NCBI GenBank assembly: GCA_027014605.1
Contig: JALWDJ010000071.1
Coordinates: 29,761 to 93,760, forward strand
Length of the DNA stretch: 64,000 nucleotides
DNA from: Campylobacteraceae bacterium
Lineage (GTDB): Bacteria > Campylobacterota > Campylobacteria > Campylobacterales > Sulfurovaceae
Direction of reading: 5' to 3'
In this document: in pieces, positions 1 to 8,393 of the stretch
Position numbering within the stretch: the first letter of the stretch is position 1
Layout: each line of letters starts with the position of its first letter
Position numbers and translations under genes: made by a program
The notes under the pieces: generated by a model
Databases searched by the model: none
What the model saw: the letters and a program-made list of their open reading frames with translations, nothing else
What the model was told of the DNA's origin: nothing

Positions 1-1416
1 GAAAAAAACTATGACAATTTAAAAAATCCATTTAACTCTTTTAAAAGAACTATATCTAAGCTTAATGGAGCTTATGCGACTCTACTAATTACAGAAGCAG
101 AACCAGATAGTATATTTTTTGCTAAAAATGGCTCACCAATGCTTATTGGATTTAATGGAGATGAGATATATTTTGCATCATCAGATACACCTATTATTGG
201 AAAGGCAACAGAGGTATATTATCTTGAAGATGGAGAGTATGGATATGCAAAAAATGGGGAAATTAGATTATTTGATAGTAGTAATATAGAGAAGAAAATA
301 ATGAAAAAGCCATTAACTACAGATAAAAAGATGGCCCAAAAAGATGGTTTTAGATTTTTTATGGAAAAAGAGATATATGAGCAATCACAAGTTATAAATG
401 ACTGTATGATTGGGAGAGTTTTAGATAAGAGAGCAGAGTTTGAAGAGTTAGACAGCTCTCTATTTAAAGATATTAATAACATAAAGATATGTGCATGTGG
501 TACAAGCTACCACTCAGCTCTAACAGGTGCATATCTATTAGAGAGATTAGCCAAAATTCCAACACAGGTTGAGATTGCATCAGAGTTTAGATATAAAGAG
601 CCACTACTACAAAAAAATACACTATTTATTACAATCTCCCAAAGTGGAGAAACAGCAGACACATTAGAGGCACTAAAGATGGCAAATAGAGCAGGACTTA
701 AGAGTCTTACTATATGTAATGTAGATAACTCATCAATAGTTAGAGAGAGTAGTAGTGCTATTTTAACAAGAGCAGGGATAGAAAAGGGAGTGGCAAGTAC
801 AAAAGCATTTGCAACTCAAACAATGGTATTGTGGTTATTGGCTCTATATATTGCAGAACTAAAAGATACTATCTCAAAAGAGAGATTAGATGAGGAGTTA
901 CATGCAATAAGAAAAGTTCCTAAAGCTCTAATTGTAACAGATAAACTACATGATAAAATACATAGACTCTCTAAAAGGTATCTTCATGGACATGGATTTT
1001 TCTTTATTGGTAGAGATATATTTTTCCCATTAGCTTTAGAGGGTGCTTTAAAGTTAAAAGAGATAAGTTATCTTCATGCAGAGGGTTATCCAGCAGGAGA
1101 AATGAAGCATGGACCAATAGCTTTAGCAGATAGTGAACTCTTTACTATTGCACTTATGCCAAAATCTCTACACTATGATAAAATAAAATCAAATGTAGAG
1201 GAGCTAAGTGCAAGAGATGCTACTATTTTAGCTATATCTCCAGAAGAGTTTGAGTTGGCAGATGATTTTATAAAGACAAAATATAGCTCTCATGCTATGT
1301 TAGAGTTTTTTGAGATGATGGTTATAACTCAACTATTAGCTTTGGAGATTTCTATTAGATTGGGAAATGATGTTGATATGCCTAGGAATTTAGCTAAATC
1401 TGTAACTGTTGAGTAA
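1..1416 (+). CDS. glmS: Glutamine--fructose-6-phosphate aminotransferase (isomerizing), 3' part
   Basis: GlmS converts fructose-6-phosphate and glutamine to glucosamine-6-phosphate, the first step towards UDP-GlcNAc for peptidoglycan and LPS. The frame is open from the first base of the window, so an apparent ATG at 139 is internal and about 470 of the usual roughly 600 residues are visible. The N-terminal Cys glutaminase core lies outside the window. Both SIS sugar-isomerase domains are present: CACGTSYHSA and ISQSGETADT in the first, and FFIGRD, GALKLKEISYLHAEGYPAGE and HGPIAL in the second. The C-terminus MPRNLAKSVTVE is typical and contains the Lys that forms the isomerase Schiff base in the family. 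Identification is secure; the 5' boundary cannot be seen. Confidence 0.96.
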   Translation, partial: EKNYDNLKNPFNSFKRTISKLNGAYATLLITEAEPDSIFFAKNGSPMLIGFNGDEIYFASSDTPIIGKATEVYYLEDGEYGYAKNGEIRLFDSSNIEKKIMKKPLTTDKKMAQKDGFRFFMEKEIYEQSQVINDCMIGRVLDKRAEFEELDSSLFKDINNIKICACGTSYHSALTGAYLLERLAKIPTQVEIASEFRYKEPLLQKNTLFITISQSGETADTLEALKMANRAGLKSLTICNVDNSSIVRESSSAILTRAGIEKGVASTKAFATQTMVLWLLALYIAELKDTISKERLDEELHAIRKVPKALIVTDKLHDKIHRLSKRYLHGHGFFFIGRDIFFPLALEGALKLKEISYLHAEGYPAGEMKHGPIALADSELFTIALMPKSLHYDKIKSNVEELSARDATILAISPEEFELADDFIKTKYSSHAMLEFFEMMVITQLLALEISIRLGNDVDMPRNLAKSVTVE

Positions 1417-1461
1417 TTTTTTTATAAAAATATTTATCCTGCTCATAGCTTAGTTTTACGC

Positions 1462-1467
1462 TATAAT
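1462..1467 (+). promoter_or_regulatory. Predicted -10 element for the ClpP-like gene
   Basis: A perfect TATAAT lies 36 bases before the ATG at 1504, with a purine-rich ribosome site (TAGGAGA) just ahead of the start. No convincing -35 is visible, which is normal for Campylobacterota vegetative promoters. Confidence 0.5.
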
Positions 1468-1503
1468 TTGATAATTATATATTAAATATAGTAGGAGATA
1501 AAT

Positions 1504-2223
1504 ATGATAGATAGTAAAAAAGAGTTAAGTAGTGAACAACATACATTATATATAGAAGCAGTCCCTGAAAAAAAAAGATTGATAGATAAAGAGAGAAGTA
1601 TCTATGAAATAATCCCAAAACATAAAAGATATAGAGTCTATATAGGTAGATTTTTTGAACTTAAAAAAGGGCTTCATTCCGTATTTAATGGTTTAAGAGA
1701 AGCTAGTAATAGAGATTATCTTGAACTTATGATAAACTCTGGAGGTGGACTTGTAAATGAGGGGCAACAGTTTTATAATATAATTCAAGAGAAGTTTTAT
1801 AAAAGAACTATTGCATATCTTGATAATATGGGTTACAGTATGGGAGCATTACTATTTTGTATGGCTGATAAAAGAGTTGTATATGAGTATTCTGACTTAA
1901 TGTTTCATACATATTCACATGGTTCTCATGGAAAAGGTGGAGAGGTAAAATCACATGTAGAACACACCTCAAAAAAACTTGAAAAATTTTTCTATAATAT
2001 TATTGTTAAAAGAGGCTTTTTAACAAAAGATGAATTTAGAAAAATGGTTATTGGTCAAGACTACTGGATGAATACTAAAGAGCTTTGTAAAAGGGGTATT
2101 GCTACACATGTAATCCTAGAGGGAAAAGAGATAACAGCAAAAGAGTATCTAAAAAAGATAAAAAAGAAGAAGAAAAAAACTCAAAAAAAAGAAGAAACTA
2201 CCATAGAAGAGAGTAAAAATTGA
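1504..2223 (+). CDS. ClpP-like serine protease with Lys-rich C-terminal tail
   Basis: This 239-residue protein has the ClpP/crotonase-like protease fold. The three catalytic positions can be matched to ClpP: Ser112 in GYSMGALL, His135 in LMFHTYSHG and Asp186 in GQDYWMN, so it is probably active. An INSGGG loop near residue 77 corresponds to the ClpP oxyanion region. It differs from housekeeping ClpP in its roughly 40-residue N-terminal extension and a C-terminal tail made almost only of Lys and Glu. There is no signal peptide, so it is probably cytoplasmic. It overlaps the following thioesterase by four bases, suggesting co-translation. It is best called a ClpP-like paralogue; partner ATPase and substrate are unknown. 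Confidence 0.72.
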   Translation: MIDSKKELSSEQHTLYIEAVPEKKRLIDKERSIYEIIPKHKRYRVYIGRFFELKKGLHSVFNGLREASNRDYLELMINSGGGLVNEGQQFYNIIQEKFYKRTIAYLDNMGYSMGALLFCMADKRVVYEYSDLMFHTYSHGSHGKGGEVKSHVEHTSKKLEKFFYNIIVKRGFLTKDEFRKMVIGQDYWMNTKELCKRGIATHVILEGKEITAKEYLKKIKKKKKKTQKKEETTIEESKN

Positions 2224-2591
2224 AAATAAGAATTTATTATGAAGATACAGATGCAGGTGGCATTGTATATCATACTAATTATATTAAATATTGCGAAAGA
2301 GCAAGAAGTGAGATATTTTTTAGTAAAAGTATAAATCCACTAGATAAAAATAGTGGATTTGTAGTTAGAAAAATAGAAGCAGACTTTTTAGGTTTTGCCT
2401 CTCTTGGAGATATTGTTGAAGTTACAACAGAGGTAATAAAAATTAAAGCGGTATCTATACTCTTAAATCAAGAAATATATAAAAACAATAAAAAAATTTT
2501 TAGTATGAAGATAATTCTAGCATTTATAAAAGATAGAAAACCTCATATTATTCCAGAAGAATTTAAAAAAGTTTTTAAGGAGAAAATATAA
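2220..2591 (+). CDS. YbgC/FadM-type acyl-CoA thioesterase
   Basis: This is a 123-residue single hot-dog-fold protein of the 4-hydroxybenzoyl-CoA thioesterase family, which hydrolyses acyl-CoA thioesters in the cytoplasm. The hallmark N-terminal motif YEDTDAGGIVYHTNYIKY is present with its conserved Asp and His, followed by CERARSE. The start codon is TTG, overlapping the TGA stop of the protease gene (TTGA), so translation is likely coupled. In many bacteria YbgC sits with tol-pal envelope genes, but not here. The substrate cannot be told from sequence. Confidence 0.85.
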   Translation: MKIRIYYEDTDAGGIVYHTNYIKYCERARSEIFFSKSINPLDKNSGFVVRKIEADFLGFASLGDIVEVTTEVIKIKAVSILLNQEIYKNNKKIFSMKIILAFIKDRKPHIIPEEFKKVFKEKI

Positions 2592-2593
2592 GA

Positions 2594-2668
<75 letters not shown>

Positions 2669-2695
2669 ATAAGTAATAAGCTAAACATAAAAAAA

Positions 2696-2770
<75 letters not shown>

Positions 2771-2807
2771 ACGGACAACTAAATCATCACGATTTAATTG
2801 GAATGAG

Positions 2808-2836
2808 ATTATAGACAAAAAACTCTTTAATGTCAA
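2808..2836 (-). promoter_or_regulatory. Consensus sigma-70 promoter of the tRNA-Asn pair
   Basis: On the minus strand the sequence reads TTGACA, 17 bases, TATAAT, a perfect match to the sigma-70 consensus. It points at the two tRNA genes, giving a leader of about 30 bases. The -35 overlaps the stop codon of the radical SAM gene and the hairpin at 2817-2845. Perfect -35 boxes are unusual in this phylum, but strong promoters in front of stable RNA genes are expected. Confidence 0.85.
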
Positions 2837-2845
2837 GAGTTTTTT
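2817..2845 (-). terminator. Intrinsic terminator of the radical SAM gene
   Basis: An 11-bp inverted repeat (AAAAAACTCTT / AAGAGTTTTTT, 7-base loop) ends in a T run on the minus strand, as a Rho-independent terminator should. It overlaps the gene's stop codon and lies inside the tRNA promoter, separating the two units. Confidence 0.6.
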
Positions 2846-3771
2846 AAATTTTTTTGTCTATTTAGTACAAAAAAATTGTATCCACCACTATTTTTAGTCT
2901 TAATCTGCCCCTCTTTTAATAGATTTTCAAATCTATCTATACTCTCTTGATTAAAAAGAAGCTCTATATCATCTTTAGTTAAAGGTCTCTTTTTAATTGT
3001 ATTTAGTATCTCCTCTTTGGTATAGTTTGATGGCTCTGCTGTAATCTTTTTTCTTGAAGCGATATATATTGGTAGAGAGTGGTTAAATTTAAATGATATA
3101 TCTCTTAACTCCTCATAAGTCAATGGCTCTACTCTATATGCAGGTGGTCTATCAATAGTTCCAATATCCACTCTTGTTGGATTTAACTCCTCTAAAAATC
3201 TATTTAACCCCTCTATCTCACTATCTCTATTATTAATACCTTTTACAAAAAGTATTTCTATAATAAGAGGATTTTTAAAACTCTTTTTAAACTCTAACAT
3301 ACCTCTTTTTATATCCTCTATTGAGATACTTTTCTCTGCTCTATCTAATCTCTTAAGACAACTCTCTGTTATACAATCTAATGATAACTTTACAGTATCA
3401 AATTTTTTTAATGCCTCTTGAACTTCAAAATTATTAATGGTACTACCATTAGATAAGATAAGAGTTTTTATATCCCCCTTTATAGTATCTATTCTATCCA
3501 TTAATTTAGATAGATGTGGATATAGAGTAGGCTCTCCATTTGCTGTAATAGTCAATATATCTATATCTTTTTCTCTCATTAAAACCTCTCTTAGAGATGT
3601 AATAACCTCATCAATAGATACAATATCACTGTACTTATCTGTAACTTTTGCTGGTTCAAGCTCACAATATAAACAATCAAAATTACACTGTTTTCTATGT
3701 GGACTCAAATCAATACCAAGAGATTTTCCAAATCTTCTTGAATTTATCGGACCAAATATTATATCTTTCAT
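2833..3771 (-). CDS. Radical SAM protein (COG0731-like)
   Basis: This 312-residue cytoplasmic radical SAM enzyme carries the cluster motif CNFDCLYC (CxxxCxxC) at about residues 29-36, which ligates the [4Fe-4S] cluster that cleaves S-adenosylmethionine. The TITANGEPTLYP segment matches the GGE-type SAM-binding strand, and ILFVKGINN and VDIGTIDRPP are typical of the COG0731 group related to wyosine-synthesis TYW1 enzymes. Bacterial members have no assigned reaction, so none is given here. The C-terminal 60 or so residues (KRPLTKDDIELLF) look like a small winged-helix domain. It stands alone, followed by a terminator and the tRNA genes. Confidence 0.85.
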   Translation of the reverse strand: MKDIIFGPINSRRFGKSLGIDLSPHRKQCNFDCLYCELEPAKVTDKYSDIVSIDEVITSLREVLMREKDIDILTITANGEPTLYPHLSKLMDRIDTIKGDIKTLILSNGSTINNFEVQEALKKFDTVKLSLDCITESCLKRLDRAEKSISIEDIKRGMLEFKKSFKNPLIIEILFVKGINNRDSEIEGLNRFLEELNPTRVDIGTIDRPPAYRVEPLTYEELRDISFKFNHSLPIYIASRKKITAEPSNYTKEEILNTIKKRPLTKDDIELLFNQESIDRFENLLKEGQIKTKNSGGYNFFVLNRQKNLKNS

Positions 3772-3914
3772 AATATAACCTTTTTTATAATATTATATCA
3801 AGTTATTACAATTTACTACATTTAAGTAAAAAATATAAATTACTCTTATTATTTAATAAAAATAGATAACTCAGTTTGATACAATAAAATTATCTAAAAA
3901 ATCAAAGGATGGAA

Positions 3915-4715
3915 ATGAAAAAAATTATTACCTATTCAACTATTGCTATATCAGCACTGCTTTTAATGGGAGGTTGTGCAGAAGATAGTGGAAAAGAACC
4001 TAAAGTAAAAATAGAAGAACACTCTACTAAACATGAGACACATAAACATTGGGGATATAGTGGAAATGTAGCACCTGAAAATTGGGGAAAATTAGATGAA
4101 AAATTTAAAATGTGTTCAGAGGGTAAGATCCAAATGCCTATTGATATTAGACCAACAAAAGATATTGATTTACCAAAACTAGATTTAAAATATGGAGCTA
4201 AATCTAAAAGTATAATAAATAATGGACATACAGTTCAAGTAAATATAGATAATGGAGATACTCTAACAGTCGATGGAAATGTTTATGAACTTAAACAGTT
4301 TCACTTTCATACACCAAGTGAGAATCATATAAATGGAAAATCATTCCCATTAGAGGCACACTTTGTTCATTCAACAAAAGATGGAAAATTAGCAGTCATA
4401 TCTGTAATGTTTAAAGAAGGAGCAATGAACCCAACTTTAACAAAAATTATAAAAACTTTTCCACTTGGAGAGAATAAATCTAAAAAACTTGAACTATCAA
4501 AAGAGTACATAGATGTAATGATGCCAAAAGATAAAGATTACTATAAGACAATGGGTTCTCTTACAACTCCTCCATGTAGTGAAAATGTCTTATGGATTAT
4601 ATTTAAAAATCCACAAACTGCATCAAAAGCTCAAATAGAAGCAATGCATAAGGAAATAAATAAAGATAATAATAGACCAATTCAACCTACAAATGGTAGA
4701 GAGATATATGAATAA
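3915..4715 (+). CDS. Alpha-type carbonic anhydrase, lipoprotein
   Basis: This enzyme interconverts CO2 and bicarbonate outside the cytoplasm. The N-terminus is a lipoprotein signal with lipobox LLMGGC (Cys21), predicting attachment to a membrane in the periplasm. The alpha-CA fold is clear: HWGYSG near the mature start, the zinc ligands His130, His132 and His149 (FHFHTPSENH and LEAHFVH), and SLTTPPCSE near the end. The start at 3915 is preferred because AAAGGA (3904-3909) is then five bases upstream; the ATG at 3909 overlaps that site. A periplasmic anhydrase would help an autotroph or CO2-requiring bacterium balance CO2 and bicarbonate. It stands alone, convergent with phoU. Confidence 0.93.
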   Translation: MKKIITYSTIAISALLLMGGCAEDSGKEPKVKIEEHSTKHETHKHWGYSGNVAPENWGKLDEKFKMCSEGKIQMPIDIRPTKDIDLPKLDLKYGAKSKSIINNGHTVQVNIDNGDTLTVDGNVYELKQFHFHTPSENHINGKSFPLEAHFVHSTKDGKLAVISVMFKEGAMNPTLTKIIKTFPLGENKSKKLELSKEYIDVMMPKDKDYYKTMGSLTTPPCSENVLWIIFKNPQTASKAQIEAMHKEINKDNNRPIQPTNGREIYE

Positions 4716-4736
4716 AATAATATAATTATTTTACAT

Positions 4737-4763
4737 CGCATATTTTAGTTAAAAAAATATGCG
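4737..4763. terminator. Hairpin between convergent carbonic anhydrase and phoU
   Basis: A 10-bp perfect stem (CGCATATTTT / AAAATATGCG, 7-base loop) sits between two converging genes, the expected place for a two-way terminator. Neither strand has a good T run after the stem, so termination is inferred from position. Confidence 0.4.
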
Positions 4764-4775
4764 AAAATCTAACTA

Positions 4776-5441
4776 TTAAAGTTTTCCACCCATTCTTGCA
4801 AAGATAACCCTTTGAGCAATAGTCTCTAGTCTATCTACAATTTTTAAACTTTTTCTAAAATATTTAAGTAGATTAAAATACTCTTGTACATTAACATCTG
4901 CATCACTCATTTTCTGTACAATCTCTTTTTCTAGTAGTGAATATATATCTTCTGTTTTACTCTGCTCAACAGTGATTTTAGAGTTTAGTTTTTTGATTTT
5001 ATCATCATCTTCAAAGGTATTTAACATCTCTAATGTATATTTAAATGCATCTAAAGCACATCTATTAATACGCAAAGAGTCCTTTACAAACTCATGAATA
5101 TCTTTATCATCTTCCATAATAACTGTTTGCATATTTTTAAGATAGCTATTTGTATTGTTCTGAATACGATTAAGTGCTGATGTTATCTTTAAGTAAGATA
5201 CTAACTCCCTTAAATCTCTAGCACTAGGAGTATATTTAGCAAAAATAACAACTACATCATTATCTACTTTCTCTGTAATAGTTTTAAAGTCTTTAATAGA
5301 TTTTCGTGCCTCTTCTAGCTCTTTGGCATTCCAATTTTTTACTGCATCTACAGCCATTTTATTGGCACTATATAGATTTTCAACCAAATCTATAACGGTA
5401 TCTCTTACGGCATGTCTTGCCTTTTGGTACTGTTTTAACAT
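4776..5441 (-). CDS. phoU: Phosphate transport regulator PhoU
   Basis: PhoU links the PstSCAB phosphate transporter to its two-component system and represses the Pho regulon when phosphate is plentiful. The 221-residue protein is all-helical with two PhoU repeats, matching the family length, and the conserved metal-binding type segment is recognisable around YTPSARDLRELVSYLKI. Its start overlaps the pstB stop by one base and it is the last gene of pstC-pstA-pstB-phoU. The neighbouring pst genes make the assignment firm. Confidence 0.9.
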   Translation of the reverse strand: MLKQYQKARHAVRDTVIDLVENLYSANKMAVDAVKNWNAKELEEARKSIKDFKTITEKVDNDVVVIFAKYTPSARDLRELVSYLKITSALNRIQNNTNSYLKNMQTVIMEDDKDIHEFVKDSLRINRCALDAFKYTLEMLNTFEDDDKIKKLNSKITVEQSKTEDIYSLLEKEIVQKMSDADVNVQEYFNLLKYFRKSLKIVDRLETIAQRVIFARMGGKL

Positions 5442-6223
5442 TATCCAAATCTCCCTGTAATATAATCTTCTGTAAGTTTTTGACTAGGGTTCATAAAAAT
5501 CGTATCTGTCTTATCATACTCAATTAAATCCCCCAAATACATAAATGCTGTATAGTCACTAAGTCGTGAAGCCTGTTGCATATTGTGCGTTACAATAACA
5601 ATAGATACCTCATCTTTAAGCTCTGCAATTAACTCTTCAATAGCCCCTGTAGAGATTGGGTCAAGTGCCGAGGTTGGTTCATCAAAAAGCAGAACATCAG
5701 GCTTTAGAGCAACTGCTCTAGCAATACATAATCGCTGTTGTTGCCCACCACTCATTCCAAGAGCTGAAGTGTGAAGTCTATCTTTGGTCTCTTTCCAAAT
5801 TGCTGCATCTTGTAGAGCTTTTTCTACTCTATCGTCAAGTTCAGATTTGTTTTTAACATCTGCTAGTCTCATTCCATAAGCAACATTGTCATAAATACTC
5901 ATTGGAAAAGGAGTTGGCTTTTGAAAAATCATCCCTACATCTTGACGAAGACGAATAAGGTCATTCTCTCTTTTTAGTTTTAAGATATTCTCTTTTTTCC
6001 CATCTTTAAAAAGGTTTATCTCGCCCTCATATTTATTCCCTGGATATAGGTCATGTATTCTATTCATAGCACGAAGGAGTGTTGATTTACCACACCCCGA
6101 AGGACCTATCATTGCTGTAATTTTGTTTTTCTCTATTGGTAGATTTATCTTTTTTAAAGAAGGAGCATCAACCCCTGCATAGGTAAAGCTAAAATCTTTG
6201 GTTTCCATTATTAAGTTGCTCAT
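5441..6223 (-). CDS. pstB: Phosphate ABC transporter ATP-binding protein PstB
   Basis: This is the ATPase of the high-affinity phosphate importer, 260 residues long. Walker A is GPSGCGKST near residue 38, the Q-loop [17 protein letters not shown] is diagnostic of PstB, the ABC signature is [14 protein letters not shown], Walker B is [12 protein letters not shown], and the switch His is in IVTHNM. It lies between pstA and phoU in one operon with short spacing and a one-base overlap with phoU. Confidence 0.97.
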   Translation of the reverse strand: MSNLIMETKDFSFTYAGVDAPSLKKINLPIEKNKITAMIGPSGCGKSTLLRAMNRIHDLYPGNKYEGEINLFKDGKKENILKLKRENDLIRLRQDVGMIFQKPTPFPMSIYDNVAYGMRLADVKNKSELDDRVEKALQDAAIWKETKDRLHTSALGMSGGQQQRLCIARAVALKPDVLLFDEPTSALDPISTGAIEELIAELKDEVSIVIVTHNMQQASRLSDYTAFMYLGDLIEYDKTDTIFMNPSQKLTEDYITGRFG

Positions 6224-6232
6224 TGCGACTCC

Positions 6233-7042
6233 TTATTTTTTATTTCTAGTCATATATCGACCCGTTAAGTTAATGATTAACACGATAGCTGTTAAAACAA
6301 ACGACGCAGCCCAAGCCAACTGGCGACTTTCCTCATCTGGGTATGTAGCTAAGTTATAGATACTTACGGTTAATGATGGAAACTGCCCTGTTAAATCCAT
6401 GGTAAAAAACTGATTGTTTGCCGAAGTAAAGAGCAGTGGTGCTGTCTCTCCAATAATTCTAGCAAATGAGAGCAGAACCCCTGTAGTTATTCCCACTTTA
6501 GCAGCTTTAATAATAATCTGCACAATAATCGTATGTTTACTCCCACCAAGTGCAATCCCTGCTTCTCTTAACTCTTTTGGTACAAGGGCTAACATATTGT
6601 CTGTAGTGCTTATAATAATTGGTATCATCATAATAGTTAGAGCAATAACCCCTGCAAAACCGTTATAGTTACCAAAAGGTGCAACAAAGAGAGCATAGAC
6701 AAAGACCCCAATAACAATAGATGGAGCAGACATCATAACATCGCTTAGATTTCTAATGACTGAAGCCAACTTGTTTTGGTTCGAGTATTCACGAAGCCAA
6801 ATCCCTGCAAACATTCCAATAGGTACAGCAATCGCCGAGGCGATAAGTGCCATGGTAAACTGCCCAACAAGTAGGTTTCTAATACCACCATTTACTAAAT
6901 CTTGTGTAAAGGTACTAAGATGAAGACTAGAGACCCCTTTGTAGGTTAAGGTTGCTAGTATCCAAAAGAGAAAGCTTATTCCAATCACTGCCGAGAGTGT
7001 TGAGAGTACCAATATGATTTTATTTAAGAGTAGTCTGTTCAT
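6233..7042 (-). CDS. pstA: Phosphate ABC transporter permease PstA
   Basis: This inner-membrane permease has 269 residues and about six membrane segments. The permease coupling loop (EAGIALGGSKHTIIVQIIIKAA) that contacts PstB is clear, and FARIIGETAPLLFT is characteristic of PstA. Its start overlaps the pstC stop by one base, so the two permease subunits are probably translated together in equal amounts. Confidence 0.96.
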   Translation of the reverse strand: MNRLLLNKIILVLSTLSAVIGISFLFWILATLTYKGVSSLHLSTFTQDLVNGGIRNLLVGQFTMALIASAIAVPIGMFAGIWLREYSNQNKLASVIRNLSDVMMSAPSIVIGVFVYALFVAPFGNYNGFAGVIALTIMMIPIIISTTDNMLALVPKELREAGIALGGSKHTIIVQIIIKAAKVGITTGVLLSFARIIGETAPLLFTSANNQFFTMDLTGQFPSLTVSIYNLATYPDEESRQLAWAASFVLTAIVLIINLTGRYMTRNKK

Positions 7043-7899
7043 TACTTAACCTTTTTCCCTAAGAAGTAGAATTTTGCTATGGAGATAATGGCAAAACTCA
7101 CAACAAATAAGATAAGAGCCAAATAATACATGGAACTCATCTCAAGACCCTCTGCTTCTGAAAAATTATTCGCTAAAAGAACAGGAATAGAGGTTGTTGC
7201 ATCAGTTATTTTACTTGGTAGTTGCATGACTGAACCAATAAGGAATGCTACAGCCATAGTCTCACCCAATGCACGACCAAGAGCCAAAATAATAGAGCCA
7301 ATAATACCACCTTTAGCATAAGGCATAATAACATCTTTTATAACCTCAAACTTAGTTGCTCCCATCGCATAAGCTGACTCTTTGAGTACATCTGGAACAG
7401 TATTCATGGAGTCACGAGTAATTGCAGCCATAAAAGGGATAATCATAATTGCTAAAACAATACCTGCTGTAAGAAGTCCTACACCATTACCTCCAAAAGT
7501 GGATTGAATAATTGGAGCAAAATAGAAAAGCCCCCACATACCATAGATAATACTAGGAATAGCAGCCAAAAGCTCAATAGCAATAGAGACAGGCTTAATT
7601 AGGCTTTTATGTGCAATTTCAGTTAAGAAGATAGCAATTCCTATTGCAAGTGGAGTAGCAATAACCATAGCAATAATGGTACTTAACATTGTACCAAGAA
7701 GAGGGATATACCCACCAAATACGCCTAACTCTGCATCATCCTCATCAGCTTCCCACACTTCACTACCTAAAAAATGAAATCCAAACTCATGAATTGAATC
7801 TTGTGCATAGATAAAAAGTATTGAAAATATACCAACAAGGATAAAAAAAGAGAGTGTAGCTGAGAAAAATGAGAAATTTTTAAAGAGTTTTCCACCCAT
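7042..7899 (-). CDS. pstC: Phosphate ABC transporter permease PstC
   Basis: This is the second permease subunit, 285 residues long, with an N-terminal membrane segment, a short periplasmic stretch and the permease domain. The coupling loop (KESAYAMGATKFEVIKDVIMPYA) and ALGRALGETMAVAFLIG are typical of PstC. It is the first gene of pstC-pstA-pstB-phoU. A Pho-box-like repeat and a -10 lie just upstream, so this unit can be expressed separately from pstS. Confidence 0.96.
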   Translation of the reverse strand: MGGKLFKNFSFFSATLSFFILVGIFSILFIYAQDSIHEFGFHFLGSEVWEADEDDAELGVFGGYIPLLGTMLSTIIAMVIATPLAIGIAIFLTEIAHKSLIKPVSIAIELLAAIPSIIYGMWGLFYFAPIIQSTFGGNGVGLLTAGIVLAIMIIPFMAAITRDSMNTVPDVLKESAYAMGATKFEVIKDVIMPYAKGGIIGSIILALGRALGETMAVAFLIGSVMQLPSKITDATTSIPVLLANNFSEAEGLEMSSMYYLALILFVVSFAIISIAKFYFLGKKVK

Positions 7900-7926
7900 T
7901 TTTTACCTTTGTTTTTTTAATGGTTG

Positions 7927-7959
7927 ATAATACTTTAAGGTGGTAACATTTTGGTAACA
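7927..7959 (-). promoter_or_regulatory. Pho-box-like operator and promoter of pstCAB-phoU
   Basis: On the minus strand two TGTTACC repeats (7953-7959 and 7942-7948) are spaced at an 11-base period, followed after nine bases by TATTAT (7927-7932). This is the architecture of a PhoB-activated promoter, where the direct repeat replaces the -35. The same layout precedes pstS and phoB. Confidence 0.75.
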
Positions 7960-7968
7960 AGAGGAGTT

Positions 7969-8130
7969 TTATATTTTTAAGATATCAAAGAGCTTAAACA
8001 TCTGACTACAACTTAAAATGTTTTCAATATCAAATTCTCTCTCTTTAGCATTCTTACAAGCATTTTGTAGATAGGGAGATAATTTTTCTACTAACAGTTG
8101 AAAAACAACGCAAAAATCACAATAAAATAG
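7969..8130 (-). pseudogene. Possible gene remnant, unrecognised
   Basis: A 53-codon open stretch ends in a normal stop but has no start codon; an in-frame stop lies directly upstream. The predicted peptide has protein-like composition (VEKLSPYLQNACKNAKERE, then IENILSCSQMFKLFDILKI). It lies in the 494-base gap between pstC and pstS, an unusual place for a gap in a pst locus. I do not recognise the family; chance cannot be excluded. Confidence 0.3.
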
Positions 8131-8219
8131 CTAATAAAAATAAAAAAAATATTTAAAAAATTAAGATATACACAATAAAAAATATTATATAATACAGATG
8201 TCTATTAAAAAAGAAATAA

Positions 8220-8339
8220 CATAATCAGCGAAATCCAAGCTTTTATGGGATTTACTATAAATTAGGACAAAAATTACAAAAAGGTAGCTTAGACCTTAAT
8301 CATGACCTTAATCTTTGTGATTTTGGCGATTTAAACTAA
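8220..8339 (+). pseudogene. Possible gene remnant, unrecognised, opposite strand
   Basis: A 39-codon open stretch without a start codon reads NPSFYGIYYKLGQKLQKGS and then a Leu/Asp/Asn-rich end before TAA. A good -10 (TATAAT at 8188-8193) and an ATG at 8198 with only eight codons lie just before it in another frame. It may be a frameshifted small gene or the tail of a lost one. The rest of the gap is very AT-rich with nothing else recognisable. Confidence 0.25.
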
Positions 8340-8350
8340 GAGTTACTTAA

Positions 8351-8368
8351 CCCTATGCAATAATAGGG
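8351..8368 (-). terminator. Hairpin after pstS
   Basis: A six-base-pair stem (CCCTAT / ATAGGG, 6-base loop) lies about 25 bases after the pstS stop. The following T run is short, so this is a weak candidate terminator. Confidence 0.4.
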
Positions 8369-8393
8369 CTAAAATGTAGTGAATAAAGGGGGA

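Noticed and set aside
3437..3778. 113-codon frame opposite the radical SAM gene
   Set aside because: It is fully antisense to a clear conserved gene and has no recognisable motif or ribosome site.
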